Shown: positions 1-8,264 of the stretch, piece by piece
How positions within the stretch are numbered: the first letter of the stretch is position 1
Layout: each line of letters begins with the position of its first letter
Assembly: GCF_010669125.1 (NCBI RefSeq)
Contig: NZ_CP048630.1
Location: forward strand, 4,522,001-4,586,000
DNA length: 64,000 nt
Source: Ancylobacter pratisalsi
GTDB lineage: Bacteria; Pseudomonadota; Alphaproteobacteria; Rhizobiales; Xanthobacteraceae
Direction: 5' to 3'
The notes under the pieces: generated by a model
The model's input: only the letters and a program-made list of their open reading frames with translations
What the model was told of the DNA's origin: nothing
Database searches by the model: none
Made by a program: the position numbers and the translations under genes

Positions 1-1203
1 GTGACGGCGCACAAGCCTTCCATCGCCGTGATGCCGTTCCAGAATCTCAGTGGCGACCCCGAGCAGGACTATTTTGCCGATGGCATGGCGGAAGAGATCA
101 TCACCGCCCTGTCGCGCGTGCGCTGGCTGTTCGTGATCGCGCGCAATTCGAGCTTCGCCTATCGCGGCCGCCCGGTCGACGTGAAGCAGATCAGCCGGGA
201 GCTGGGCGTCACCTATGTTCTCGAAGGCAGCGTGCGCAAGGCCGCCGACCGCATCCGCATCACCGGCCAGCTCGTCAATGCCAGCACCAACGGCTATCTC
301 TGGGCCGACCGCTTCGAGGGCGCCCTCGACGACATCTTCACGCTGCAGGATCGCATCTCCGGAAATGTCGTCGGCGCCATCGCCCCCCAGATGGAACTGG
401 CGGAGATCGAGCGCGCCCGGCGCAAGCCCACCGAAAATCTCAGCGCCTATGACTGCTATCTGCGCGGCCTCGCGCATCTCCACCGCGGCGGCAATGAATC
501 CGTCGAGGCGGCATTGCCGCTGTTCCGCAAGGCGATTGAGCTCGATGCGGAATTTGCGCCGCCTTACGCAATGGCCGCCTGGGGCTATTTCTGGCGCAAG
601 GTCAATGGCTGGACGACCGATCCGGTGCAGGAGACGGCCGACGGCATAGTCCTCGCCCGCCGCGCCGTGGAACTCGGCCGGGACGACGCGGTGGTGCTGG
701 CGAGGGCCGGCCACGCGCTTGCCCATCTCGCGGGCGAGTTCGACAGCGGCATCAGTCTTCTGGACCGGGCGCTGTTCCTCAATCCCAACCTAGCGCCGGC
801 CTGGTTCCTCGGCGGGTTCCTGCAGGTCTGGCACGGCAAGCCGGAAGGGGCGATCGAGTATTTCGAGCACGCTATGCGCCTCAGCCCCGTCGATCCCGAG
901 CTCTACCGGATGCAGGCCGGGATCGCGATGGCGCATCTCTTCGCCGGCCGTTTCGAGACCGCGTCCCTTTGGGCGGACCAGGCCCAGCGGAACCTGCCGA
1001 GCTTCCTCATGGCCGTGGCCACCGGAGCGGCGAGCCTGGCGCTGTCGGGCCGCACGGAGGAGGCCCGCCGGACCATGGACCAGTTGCGCGAGCTGGGCCC
1101 CGCGCTGCGCCTCTCCAGCCTGAAGGGCTGGCTGCCGATCCGGCGGCAGGAGGACTTCGCCCTGTTCGCTGACGGCCTGCACAAAGCCGGCCTTCCCGAC
1201 TAG
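1..1203 (+). CDS. C-terminal part of an adenylate-cyclase-type TPR protein (5' truncated by window)
   Basis: The reading frame is open from the first base, and its first codon already lies in a conserved block (PSIAVMPFQNLSGDPEQDYF), so the true start is probably upstream. The first ~140 residues match the alpha/beta region that follows the catalytic or winged-helix domain in rhizobial 'adenylate cyclase with TPR' proteins (FADGMAEEIITALSR, YVLEGSVRK). The rest is a TPR-like solenoid with several A-x-x-x-G-x-x-x-A helices (about residues 145-360). No cyclase catalytic residues lie in the visible part, so the N-terminal output domain (cyclase or DNA-binding) cannot be identified. The stop is TAG at 1201-1203. 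Family assignment is from remembered homologs; the enzymatic role is inference. Confidence 0.8.
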   Translation: MTAHKPSIAVMPFQNLSGDPEQDYFADGMAEEIITALSRVRWLFVIARNSSFAYRGRPVDVKQISRELGVTYVLEGSVRKAADRIRITGQLVNASTNGYLWADRFEGALDDIFTLQDRISGNVVGAIAPQMELAEIERARRKPTENLSAYDCYLRGLAHLHRGGNESVEAALPLFRKAIELDAEFAPPYAMAAWGYFWRKVNGWTTDPVQETADGIVLARRAVELGRDDAVVLARAGHALAHLAGEFDSGISLLDRALFLNPNLAPAWFLGGFLQVWHGKPEGAIEYFEHAMRLSPVDPELYRMQAGIAMAHLFAGRFETASLWADQAQRNLPSFLMAVATGAASLALSGRTEEARRTMDQLRELGPALRLSSLKGWLPIRRQEDFALFADGLHKAGLPD

Positions 1204-1631
1204 TGAGCCGCAACGATCGAAGGCTTCAGCATTCGTTTCATAACAGCGTACGGACCATGTGATCGACGTGAACCGCGTCACCGAGCCAAGCCCATTATTC
1301 GGACATTCCTAAGTCGTAGAGATTTCAATAATATAGGTGTTCGCAGTTTCACCTTGGTCGGCGCGCCAAACACCGTCGATAGACTGCGGCATCACGACAT
1401 TGCCGCTGAATGCCGGCATACAGCGCTTGACTGGCCAGCAGACCGCACGCCTTCAGGGCTTCGTTCTAAAACCCCTGTCTGAAGTCACTCCTTCGCCCTA
1501 CGGCGGCGCTGGAGCGCCTTGGCGCAACATCGAGACAGATCGTCGCTCGCCTGAATCTGCGCTCCAACATCCGAATTCATAACCTCCTTAGCCTCGTAGC
1601 CGGCTTGAGCGCGCAGATATGGGCACTGCCT
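1204..1631. other. Gene-free interval containing repeat copy A
   Basis: These 428 bases lie between the TPR gene and the end of the amidase gene. I see no credible gene: the small open frames have no recognisable domain or ribosome binding site. The only structure found is the dispersed repeat at 1290-1408, which recurs at 12060-12186 and in part at 24757-24803. Confidence 0.6.
1290..1408 (-). repeat. Dispersed repeat, copy A (decayed coding remnant?)
   Basis: Shared blocks with copy B are GCCCATTATT (1290-1299), TAGGTGTTCGCAGTT (1334-1348) with the following CCTTGG and GCGC-CCA, and a GC-rich block at 1384-1408 (CTGCGGCATC...GCCGCTG). Spacing between the blocks is kept within one or two bases. 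On the minus strand this copy reads an open frame ending DQGETANTYIIEISTT-stop. Copies B and C give TANTYLVEV and TANIYVID at the same place, so the differences look like codon-level divergence of a common coding 3' end. The parent gene is not recognised. Confidence 0.6.
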
Positions 1632-2963
1632 TCAGCGTAGCAGAATCTGCTCGAGCCAGTTCGCCTGAGCGAGCACTTGATCATCCTGCCCCGAGACGGT
1701 GCAAAGCTGGGTCGAGAGCGGCAAACTCTCCGCCGTCCATCCGCTCTGCAAGGCCACGCTCGGCATGTCGAGAAAACTGGCAATCATCGTCAGGGCCAGC
1801 GTAGCGACATTGACCTCGGCAAAGCGCGCGGGATCCGCCTCCAGCGGAGCCAGCAACGGCGGGACATGCTTGACGGTTGGCAGGATGAGCGTCGCGTCAC
1901 CGAGTTCGGCGCGCAGGCGTTGCATCTCCTGTGCGCGGATCGAGACGAGTTCCGCCGCCGCCTCGACGGAGATGCGGGCGGCACCATCGAGCCGGCTCAG
2001 CACGCGGGCATCGACAAGGGCGCGCTTCGGACTAGTCAGCGTGTCGAGATGCAGCTGGCGCGCCTCATAGGCGCCGAGCCAACCGAGCGTCGCTATGGCT
2101 TCGCGTGCGCGGTGCCAGGCCTCAACGCGCTGGCGACGGACCGTCGCGTGCCGGGACAGTCGTGCCAGGATCTCCTCGAAGTGGGCGCGAACCGGCGCCG
2201 TGATCGCAGGGTCATCCAGGATGGAATCGTCGACCACGAAATGAAGCGCCGGCGCCGGCAGCGGTCGCGGTGCGAGACCGCGCATCGCCGCGTCCATCGT
2301 CACGCAGTCGGCGATACAACCAGCCAGCGGGCCGAGGCTGTCGAGGCTCCTCGCCAGCGGAAACACGCCCGCCATGTCGTAGCGCCCCTGCGAGGCCTTG
2401 TAGCCGGCGCAGCCGGTGAAGGCGGCGGGCACCCGCACCGAACCGGCGGTGTCGGTACCGATCGCTGCCGGCACGATCCCGCGCTGCACGGCGACCGCCG
2501 AGCCACAGGAGGAGCCGCCCGGCATGCGTGGCTCGCTCCCCGGCAGGTCGGCGGTCGGCGTGCCGAAATGCGGGTTAGCGCCAAGGCCGGAAAAGGCGAA
2601 CTCGCTGAGATTGGTCTTGCCGATCGGGATGAAGCCGAGGCGCCGCGTCGCCGCGACCACGGGCGCATCCACCGTGGCCGGGGGCGCCTCGTCGCGGGTG
2701 CGCGAACCCGCGCTAGTACGCGTGCCGGCGATGTCGAACAGGTCCTTCCACGCGATCGGCATGCCGTCATGGCGACCGAGCGGCCGCCCGTCCGTCCAGC
2801 GCCGGCGTGAGGCATGAGCTTCCGCAAGCGCTGCCTCTTCTATCAGCGTGATGAACACGGCGTCGGACGCCCGCGCCCGCTCCAGCGCGCGCTCGACCAA
2901 CTGGACCGGATCGGTTCGACCCGTGGCGAGGTCGGCGGCAAGATCGTCGAGGTTCTCGGACAT
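1632..2963 (-). CDS. Amidase-signature family amidase
   Basis: This 443-residue protein has the full amidase-signature core: AWKDLFD with the catalytic Lys73, GGSSCGS with the cis-Ser Ser151, and GTDTAGSVR with the nucleophile Ser175, in the usual order and with 24 residues between the two serines. The family (GatA, mandelamide hydrolase, half-amidases) hydrolyses amides to acid and ammonia in the cytoplasm. The product is short for a GatA subunit, and no gatB or gatC is nearby, so a catabolic amidase is more likely. It is the last gene of the leftward ABC-importer operon, 72 bases after the RraA-like gene. The substrate is unknown; the context suggests a monoamide produced by the imidase-like hydrolase upstream. 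Confidence 0.88.
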   Translation of the reverse strand: MSENLDDLAADLATGRTDPVQLVERALERARASDAVFITLIEEAALAEAHASRRRWTDGRPLGRHDGMPIAWKDLFDIAGTRTSAGSRTRDEAPPATVDAPVVAATRRLGFIPIGKTNLSEFAFSGLGANPHFGTPTADLPGSEPRMPGGSSCGSAVAVQRGIVPAAIGTDTAGSVRVPAAFTGCAGYKASQGRYDMAGVFPLARSLDSLGPLAGCIADCVTMDAAMRGLAPRPLPAPALHFVVDDSILDDPAITAPVRAHFEEILARLSRHATVRRQRVEAWHRAREAIATLGWLGAYEARQLHLDTLTSPKRALVDARVLSRLDGAARISVEAAAELVSIRAQEMQRLRAELGDATLILPTVKHVPPLLAPLEADPARFAEVNVATLALTMIASFLDMPSVALQSGWTAESLPLSTQLCTVSGQDDQVLAQANWLEQILLR

Positions 2964-3035
2964 GATCGGCTCCGGCGTCGAGGGAAGCTCCCGACCGGCA
3001 ATGGAGTGGCGCTGCCGGGAGCGGTCTCCTGTTTG

Positions 3036-3737
3036 TCAGACGTGACCGTACTTCGCCAGCGCGTCGGCAAGCGAGAGGCCGCTGGCCAGTTCGGCGCGGA
3101 TGGCGACCTCGGTGCGGGTGAGGCGCTCGGCCTCGAGGAGCACGGTCTCGACCACACGGGCGGGGATGACGATCACTCCGTCCTCGTCACCGAGCAGAAA
3201 GTCGCCCGGCGAAACCTCGACGGTGCGGCTGGTGGCGCCGCGCATGACCACCGGCACCTGCCAGGCATTGACCTTCCAGCGGCCGATCGACTGGGTCGGC
3301 GTGCGGTAGCGCGCGAAGACCGGAAAACCGTGCTCGCCGATCCAGCGTATGTCGCGGATGCCGCCATCGATCACCGCGCCGACGCTGCCGCGCTCCTTCA
3401 TTCCGAGGGCGATCAGCTCGCCGAAATAACACACGCCCTCGCCGTCGCCGCTCCACACGGTGATCTCGTCCGGGCCGACGCCGTGGCAGGCCTTCATCTT
3501 CTCGGCGTCGCCGCCGAGCGGGTAAGGCGTCTTCTGGCCACGGATCGTGTAGGCCCAGCCGGCGATGCGGTTATTGTGCGCGGGATAGGGCGCAAAGTCG
3601 GCGGCGAGGCTCTGGTCCATGAAGCCGAGCGTGTCGAGGACGTCGGCGACGTTCGAGGTGTCGACGGCGAGATAGCGGCGACGGATATCGGCCTTCTGCT
3701 CCGGGGTAAGGGCCGGCGCGTTGTCCGTGGTGGTCAT
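3036..3737 (-). CDS. RraA / 4-hydroxy-4-methyl-2-oxoglutarate aldolase-like protein
   Basis: The 233 residues fit the RraA/HMG-aldolase fold: an N-terminal NVADVLDTLG helix, the central AVIDGGIRDI segment with the conserved Gly-x-Arg-Asp that binds the metal and the oxo-acid, and the GDFLLGDEDGVIVIP strand. Bacterial relatives cleave 4-hydroxy-4-methyl-2-oxoglutarate or decarboxylate oxaloacetate. RraA itself inhibits RNase E but is shorter (about 160 residues), so an enzyme is preferred. The gene lies 18 bases after the SDR gene in the same operon. A decarboxylase or aldolase after an aspartate-type dehydrogenase would make chemical sense, since oxaloacetate would be the product, but this is inference. 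Confidence 0.82.
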   Translation of the reverse strand: MTTTDNAPALTPEQKADIRRRYLAVDTSNVADVLDTLGFMDQSLAADFAPYPAHNNRIAGWAYTIRGQKTPYPLGGDAEKMKACHGVGPDEITVWSGDGEGVCYFGELIALGMKERGSVGAVIDGGIRDIRWIGEHGFPVFARYRTPTQSIGRWKVNAWQVPVVMRGATSRTVEVSPGDFLLGDEDGVIVIPARVVETVLLEAERLTRTEVAIRAELASGLSLADALAKYGHV

Positions 3738-3755
3738 CGGGGTGTCTCCCTAAGG

Positions 3756-4541
3756 TCAGATGTTCGGCAGATAGCCGCCGTCGACGCGGATCACCGAGCC
3801 GGTGATGTAGGCGGCGCGGGCGCTGGCGAGAAAGGCGACGGCATCGGCATATTCCTCCGGCGTGCCGTAGCGCCCCATGGGGATGGAGCCCGTGCTCTCG
3901 GCGATGACATCGTCGACCGGCCGGCCCTCGCGCTTGGCCTTTTGCTCATCGAGAAACCGGATGCGGGCGGTGGCGATGCGGCCCGGCAGGATGACGTTGG
4001 CGGTGATGCCGAACGGCGCCACTTCCCGCGCCAGCGTCTTCGACCAGCCGACGAGGGTGGAGCGCAGCGAATTGGAGACGCCGAGATTGGGGATCGGCGC
4101 TACCACGCCCGACGATGTGGAGGTGACGATGCGGCCCCATTTGCGCGCCCGCATGTTCGGCAGCACGCGATCGGTGAGATGGATGACCGACAGCGCCATG
4201 GCGCGGAACTGCGCCTCCCAGCTCGCCGGCGCGACGCCATGGGCCGGGCTCGGCGGCGGTCCGCCAGTGTTGTTGACGAGGATGTCGACCGGCCCGAGCG
4301 CCGCCTCGATCGCCGCGACATGGCCGTCGCAGGCGTCGAGGTCGGCGATGTTCCACAGCAGCGGCAGCGTTGCCGCCCCCCGCGCGTCAAGTTCGGCCTG
4401 CGTGGCCTTCAGCGCCTCGGCATCGATGTCGGCGAGGGCCACCCTCGCCCCTTCCCCCGCCAATGTCCTCGCGATGGCACGGCCGAGCCCGCCTCCGGCG
4501 CCGAGAACCAGCGCCGTGCGTCCGTTCAGTTCCAAATTCAT
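3756..4541 (-). CDS. SDR-family oxidoreductase lacking the canonical Tyr and Lys
   Basis: This 261-residue Rossmann protein begins with the cofactor motif GAGGGLG (near residue 15), followed by ALADID, which favours NAD(H), then NNTGG and a C-terminal GSVIRVDGGYL. At the active site, where classical SDRs have YxxxK, the sequence is GVSNSLRSTLVGWSK, so both the catalytic Tyr and Lys are absent. A branch of FabG-like SDRs with SN..R at this position is known, so this is probably a subfamily trait and not decay. The gene lies 12 bases downstream of the aspartate-dehydrogenase gene. The substrate is unknown. Confidence 0.85.
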   Translation of the reverse strand: MNLELNGRTALVLGAGGGLGRAIARTLAGEGARVALADIDAEALKATQAELDARGAATLPLLWNIADLDACDGHVAAIEAALGPVDILVNNTGGPPPSPAHGVAPASWEAQFRAMALSVIHLTDRVLPNMRARKWGRIVTSTSSGVVAPIPNLGVSNSLRSTLVGWSKTLAREVAPFGITANVILPGRIATARIRFLDEQKAKREGRPVDDVIAESTGSIPMGRYGTPEEYADAVAFLASARAAYITGSVIRVDGGYLPNI

Positions 4542-4553
4542 GGGAGCGACTTT

Positions 4554-5414
4554 CTACGATCCGATCCGAAGCGGGGCGTTCAGCTTGCGCAGGTAGGAAA
4601 TGACCGAGAGGGCGGTGATGCGCCCGGTCTTGGGGTTGTCGGTCGGCACATTGGCGATCGACATGGTGAAGCTTGCCGAATCCGCGTCGACCTCGATCGT
4701 GTGGGTGTTGCGGGTGAGCGCGGGATCGGCCCAGATCTCCAGCCTTGTGCGGTCCGGCCCAATGCCGGCCAGTGCCAGCGCCACGGCGACGTTTAGATTG
4801 GCGGGAAAGCCGATCGCCGCCTCGCGCGGCGTCCCGTCGAAGATGCGCAGCGGCTCGGTGATGTCGGCGATGGCGATGTCGTGCTCGACCAGATAGGGCG
4901 CCCCGACTAGCCCCTTTACGGGCTTGCGGGTGATCATGCGCACCGAGCGAATGTCGCCTTCCGCCGCCGCCGTCACGGCATCCAGCCCCAGCAGGGCGCC
5001 GGTCGGCACCACGATCTGCCCGCCATGGGCGCGGGCGAGTTGCACGAGTTCCTGGTGCGACAGGATTGCTCCGGAAGAGAGCACGATCACCGTCTTGCCG
5101 GCCCGGAGGAAGGGCCCGGCGATGGCCGGCAACAGCGCCGCCGGCGCGCATTCGACGACGATGTCGGCGAGCGCCTCCAGATCCTCGACCGGCACGACGG
5201 GAACCGGGCACCGCAGATGTGCCAGTCGCTCGGCCGCGCGGACACGGTCATTTGCGGAGACCGCGACTAGCGCGCAGCCGGGTAGCCCCTCGTCGAGGGC
5301 TTCAGCGACGCGCAGGCCGACGGCGCCGAGGCCGGCGATGGCAACGCGACGCACGCCTCGGCTGTGCTCGGTGGTGGCCGGCATGCGTGCCGGCTCGGTG
5401 TCGGGAGAACTCAT
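4554..5414 (-). CDS. L-aspartate dehydrogenase-like protein
   Basis: The 286 residues show an N-terminal Rossmann motif (IAGLGAVGLRVAEAL) and the C-terminal hallmarks of the AspDH/NadX family: REAAIGFPANLNVAVALALAGIG, NTHTIEV and NPKTGRITALSVISYLRKL. Family members use NAD(P) to interconvert L-aspartate with iminoaspartate or oxaloacetate plus ammonia. The first ~20 residues precede the fold and may reflect an upstream start choice. Its start overlaps the stop of the preceding hydrolase gene by four bases (ATGA type), so the two are translationally coupled. In this operon it would release ammonia from an aspartate-like product; no NAD-biosynthesis genes (nadA, nadC) are nearby. Confidence 0.88.
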   Translation of the reverse strand: MSSPDTEPARMPATTEHSRGVRRVAIAGLGAVGLRVAEALDEGLPGCALVAVSANDRVRAAERLAHLRCPVPVVPVEDLEALADIVVECAPAALLPAIAGPFLRAGKTVIVLSSGAILSHQELVQLARAHGGQIVVPTGALLGLDAVTAAAEGDIRSVRMITRKPVKGLVGAPYLVEHDIAIADITEPLRIFDGTPREAAIGFPANLNVAVALALAGIGPDRTRLEIWADPALTRNTHTIEVDADSASFTMSIANVPTDNPKTGRITALSVISYLRKLNAPLRIGS

Positions 5415-6319
5415 AACTGCCTGCCTTGCGTGGAAAGATCGCCCGGTGCGGGGAACAGCGCCGCGTAATGCTGCGCGCAGGCGCCCGCTGTGGTGAACCA
5501 GATGCGGTCGCGATGGCGGGCCAGGGCCTTCATCACCCGGCGGAACTGCCGGAGGCGGAAGGGCTGGCCGACGATGAAGCTGTGGATGGTGATGCCGTAG
5601 ACGAGCGGCTGGCGCTCGGATTGCGCCAGCATCTCCTCCAGATTGTCGATCGCCATGTCGGCAAAGGCACTCGCGGTGCCGTCATGCAGCACCACCATGG
5701 GCACGTCGTTAACCTCGTGCGGATAGGGCATGGCGAGCAGCGGGCCGCCAGCGGTCTTCATCCACACCGGCTGGTCGTCGATCGGCCAGTCCAGCGTGTA
5801 GCCGTAGCCGGCCTGCGCCAGCAGATCCTCGGTGCGCGCGCTGGGATGCGCACCGGGGCTCATCCAGCCGGCGGGGGGGGCGCCCTCCGCTGCACGGATC
5901 TTGGCCGTTACCTCGGCGATGAGCGCGCGCTCGCTCGCCTCATCCATGCCGTTCTGGTGTTCGGAATTGGTGCGGCCATGGGCGACGATCTCGTCGCCGC
6001 GCTGGCGATGCGCGGCGACGAGTTCCGGGCAATGATCGTAGCAGGCGCTGTTGAGCAGGACTGTCAGCGGCAGGCCGTATTCCTCGAACAGTTCGATCAG
6101 CCGCCAGCCGCCGACGCGGTTGCCATATTCGCGCCAGCCCCAATTGTAGGAATTGGGGTGGGTGAGCCCCGGCGAATAAGCGAGCCCGAGCCCGGAGCCG
6201 TAGGAGAAGTGCTCCACGCACAGCGCGACATAGACAGCGAGGCGCTTGCCGTCCGGCCAGGAGAAGTCCGGACGGCCCGTTATGGGCGAATAGGCGAAAC
6301 GGTCATGGGACGGCAGCAT
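5411..6319 (-). CDS. Polysaccharide-deacetylase-fold hydrolase (cyclic imidase/PuuE-like)
   Basis: This 302-residue protein belongs to the NodB/polysaccharide-deacetylase superfamily branch that contains the PuuE-type allantoinase and cyclic imide hydrolases. Visible marks are RLAVYVALCVEHF in place of the usual TFDDG strand, HGRTNSEHQNGM (metal His), GWMSPGAHPS and GITIHSFIVGQPFR. No signal peptide is seen, so it acts in the cytoplasm and is unlikely to be a cell-wall deacetylase. It lies 17 bases after the binding-protein gene and overlaps the aspartate-dehydrogenase gene by 4 bases. With an amidase two genes further on, opening of a cyclic amide/imide followed by hydrolysis of the half-amide is a reasonable reading, but it is not shown by the sequence. 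Confidence 0.8.
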   Translation of the reverse strand: MLPSHDRFAYSPITGRPDFSWPDGKRLAVYVALCVEHFSYGSGLGLAYSPGLTHPNSYNWGWREYGNRVGGWRLIELFEEYGLPLTVLLNSACYDHCPELVAAHRQRGDEIVAHGRTNSEHQNGMDEASERALIAEVTAKIRAAEGAPPAGWMSPGAHPSARTEDLLAQAGYGYTLDWPIDDQPVWMKTAGGPLLAMPYPHEVNDVPMVVLHDGTASAFADMAIDNLEEMLAQSERQPLVYGITIHSFIVGQPFRLRQFRRVMKALARHRDRIWFTTAGACAQHYAALFPAPGDLSTQGRQL

Positions 6320-6336
6320 GGCAAGGCTCCGGGCGA

Positions 6337-7290
6337 TCAGGGCCGATAATCGGCGGGGGCAACGACGAGGCTGAGGTCGATGCTGCCAACATTGTCCGGT
6401 GTGACAAGCACGGCGGGCGTCACCACCTTCGCGTCGACCTTGCCCTTGGTCGCGGCAGCGATCGCCTGATCGAGCGCCGCCTTGCCCTGCGCGACGATCT
6501 GCTGGATCGAGGTGCAGGCGAGATCGCCGTCCTTGAGCATCTGCTGGGCGGTGGGCGAAAGGTTGGAGGCCGATACCTTCACGGAACCCTTTCCGGCACT
6601 CTTGAGTGCGGAAACCACGCCAGCCGCCATGTCGTCGGTGGCACTGTAGACGCCGGAAAGGTCCGGAAAGCGCTGAATCCAGTCATCGGCCGTGGTCAGA
6701 GCGGCGTTGCGGTTGTCGGCGAGGCGCGACTCCGCGACGATCTTCACGTTCGGCGCCACCTTGGCGAGCGTATCCCGGAAGCCTTGCGCCCGCAGGTCCG
6801 ACCAGGCCTGGCCGGTCGGGCCAGCCATCATCGCCACCTCGCCCTTGCCGCCGATGGCTTTCGCCAGACACTCAGCCTGGAGCTTGCCCATGTCGTAATG
6901 GTCGGCGCTGACCATGGCGGCGAGCTTGTCCGTGTTGGGCGGCGAGGAAATGCCGACTACGGGAATGCCGGCGGCGACCGCCCGCTCGACGATAGCCTTC
7001 ACAGCATCGCCATTGGTGGCGCCAACGATGATCGCATCGACCTTGCGCTGGATCAGATCCTGGATCTGCGAGATCTGCTGGCTCGAATTGGCATCGCCGC
7101 CGGCACTGAGGGTGATGAGCTTCGCCTTGTCGGCCTTGGCTGCGGTATCGACGCCATACAGCACGGAAATCCAGAAGGACGAGCCGAGATTGGGGACCGA
7201 GACCCCGATGACCGGTTCGGCGGCGAGAGCCGGCGCGATGGCGGTGGACAGCAGCAGGGCGGCGAGGGAGACGGCACGGAACAGCTTCAT
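6337..7290 (-). CDS. CUT2-type ABC importer, periplasmic binding protein
   Basis: The chosen start MKLFRAVSL (ATG at 7290) gives 317 residues with a clear signal peptide cleaved near APALA-AEP. An in-frame longer start would add 63 residues that belong to the overlapping permease gene. The body is a Peripla_BP_4 (RbsB-like) fold: IGVSVPNLGSSFW, DAIIVGATNGDAVKAIVERA, GIPVVGISS and GVYSATDDMAAGVVSAL. The gene overlaps the end of the permease gene by 4 bases. Such proteins deliver sugars, polyols, autoinducer-2 or purine-type ligands; the adjacent hydrolases argue for a nitrogen-containing ligand. Confidence 0.92.
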   Translation of the reverse strand: MKLFRAVSLAALLLSTAIAPALAAEPVIGVSVPNLGSSFWISVLYGVDTAAKADKAKLITLSAGGDANSSQQISQIQDLIQRKVDAIIVGATNGDAVKAIVERAVAAGIPVVGISSPPNTDKLAAMVSADHYDMGKLQAECLAKAIGGKGEVAMMAGPTGQAWSDLRAQGFRDTLAKVAPNVKIVAESRLADNRNAALTTADDWIQRFPDLSGVYSATDDMAAGVVSALKSAGKGSVKVSASNLSPTAQQMLKDGDLACTSIQQIVAQGKAALDQAIAAATKGKVDAKVVTPAVLVTPDNVGSIDLSLVVAPADYRP

Positions 7291-8264
7291 TGGAATGTCC
7301 CTTTTTGTTGGAAGGTTCTGGAGAGGCGGGAAAGAAGGAGACGCAGGCCCCTGTCCATCAGCCCTGAGGCGATGATCACGGCGCCGACGGCGATCTGGGC
7401 GAAGAAGGGCGAGACACCGGACAGGTTCAGGCCGGTGAGCACCACCTGGACGAAGGCCGCGCCGGCCAGCACCGCCCACACATTGGCGCGTCCGCCCGCC
7501 AGTGCGGTGCCCCCGATCACCGCCGCGGCGATGGATTGCAGCTCCATGCCGGCGCCCTCGGTCGGCAGCCCGGCACCGGCGCGGGCCGCCATCAGCGTAC
7601 CGGCGAGCCCGGCGAAGGCGCCGCAGAGCTGGTAGGCGCGCATTTCGATGCGCCAGGGAGACCCTCCCACCAGCGCCACCGCCTCGGGGTTCGAGCCCAG
7701 CATCAGGAAGCGTCGGCCAAGGACCAAATGGCGAAGCACCAGATGCGCGATGAGGATGCAGGCCAGCGCCGCCCAGCCGAGCGGTGGCAGGCCGAGCACG
7801 GTGTCGAAGGCCAACCCGGCCGTGTCCCCCGCCTCGAGGGGCACCGCCTGTCCGTCACCGGTGACGAGGAGCGCCAGGCCCTTCACCGCCAGCACCGTGC
7901 CGAGCGTGGCGACAATCGGCTGAAAACGGGCGCGGCCGACCAGCCAGCCATTCACGGTGCCGCAGGCAAGGCCGACCGGCACAGCGAGAAGCAGCGCCGG
8001 CAATCCGAAGGCGTTCGCCGCCATCACTCCCAGCGTCCCCGACAACGCGGCGACCGCGCCGACCGAGATGTCGAAGCCGCGCACTGTGAGGGCGAACATC
8101 TGCCCGACCGCCAGCAGGGCCAGGATCCAGACCTGGCCGGCAATGCTCAGACCGTTGTCGAGCGTCAGGAAGCCGGGCGTGGTGAGGCCGAACAGAACCG
8201 ATGCCGCCAGAATACAGGCGGGCGCGACGAGGAAGCGGGCGCCGCTGTCGCTGAGGTGTCTCAT
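7287..8264 (-). CDS. CUT2-type ABC importer permease 1
   Basis: This 325-residue RbsC-like integral membrane protein starts at MRHLSDSG (ATG 8264); the frame is open far upstream, but that part overlaps the other permease gene. It shows about eight to ten hydrophobic segments and the family motifs FDISVGAVAALSG and AAVIGGTALAGG. Its 5' end overlaps the preceding permease gene by 4 bases and its 3' end overlaps the binding-protein gene by 4 bases, a tightly coupled chain. The two permeases probably form a heterodimer, as in many two-permease CUT2 systems. Confidence 0.92.
   Translation of the reverse strand: MRHLSDSGARFLVAPACILAASVLFGLTTPGFLTLDNGLSIAGQVWILALLAVGQMFALTVRGFDISVGAVAALSGTLGVMAANAFGLPALLLAVPVGLACGTVNGWLVGRARFQPIVATLGTVLAVKGLALLVTGDGQAVPLEAGDTAGLAFDTVLGLPPLGWAALACILIAHLVLRHLVLGRRFLMLGSNPEAVALVGGSPWRIEMRAYQLCGAFAGLAGTLMAARAGAGLPTEGAGMELQSIAAAVIGGTALAGGRANVWAVLAGAAFVQVVLTGLNLSGVSPFFAQIAVGAVIIASGLMDRGLRLLLSRLSRTFQQKGTFQ

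Noticed and set aside
1337..1582. Rightward frame of 81 codons across repeat copy A
   Set aside because: Runs over the repeat against the strand in which the three copies share a frame; nothing supports translation.
2814..4796. Rightward frame of 660 codons
   Set aside because: It lies opposite the RraA, SDR and aspartate-dehydrogenase genes, is Arg/Asp/Gly-rich with no domain, and is an antisense shadow of high-GC coding DNA.
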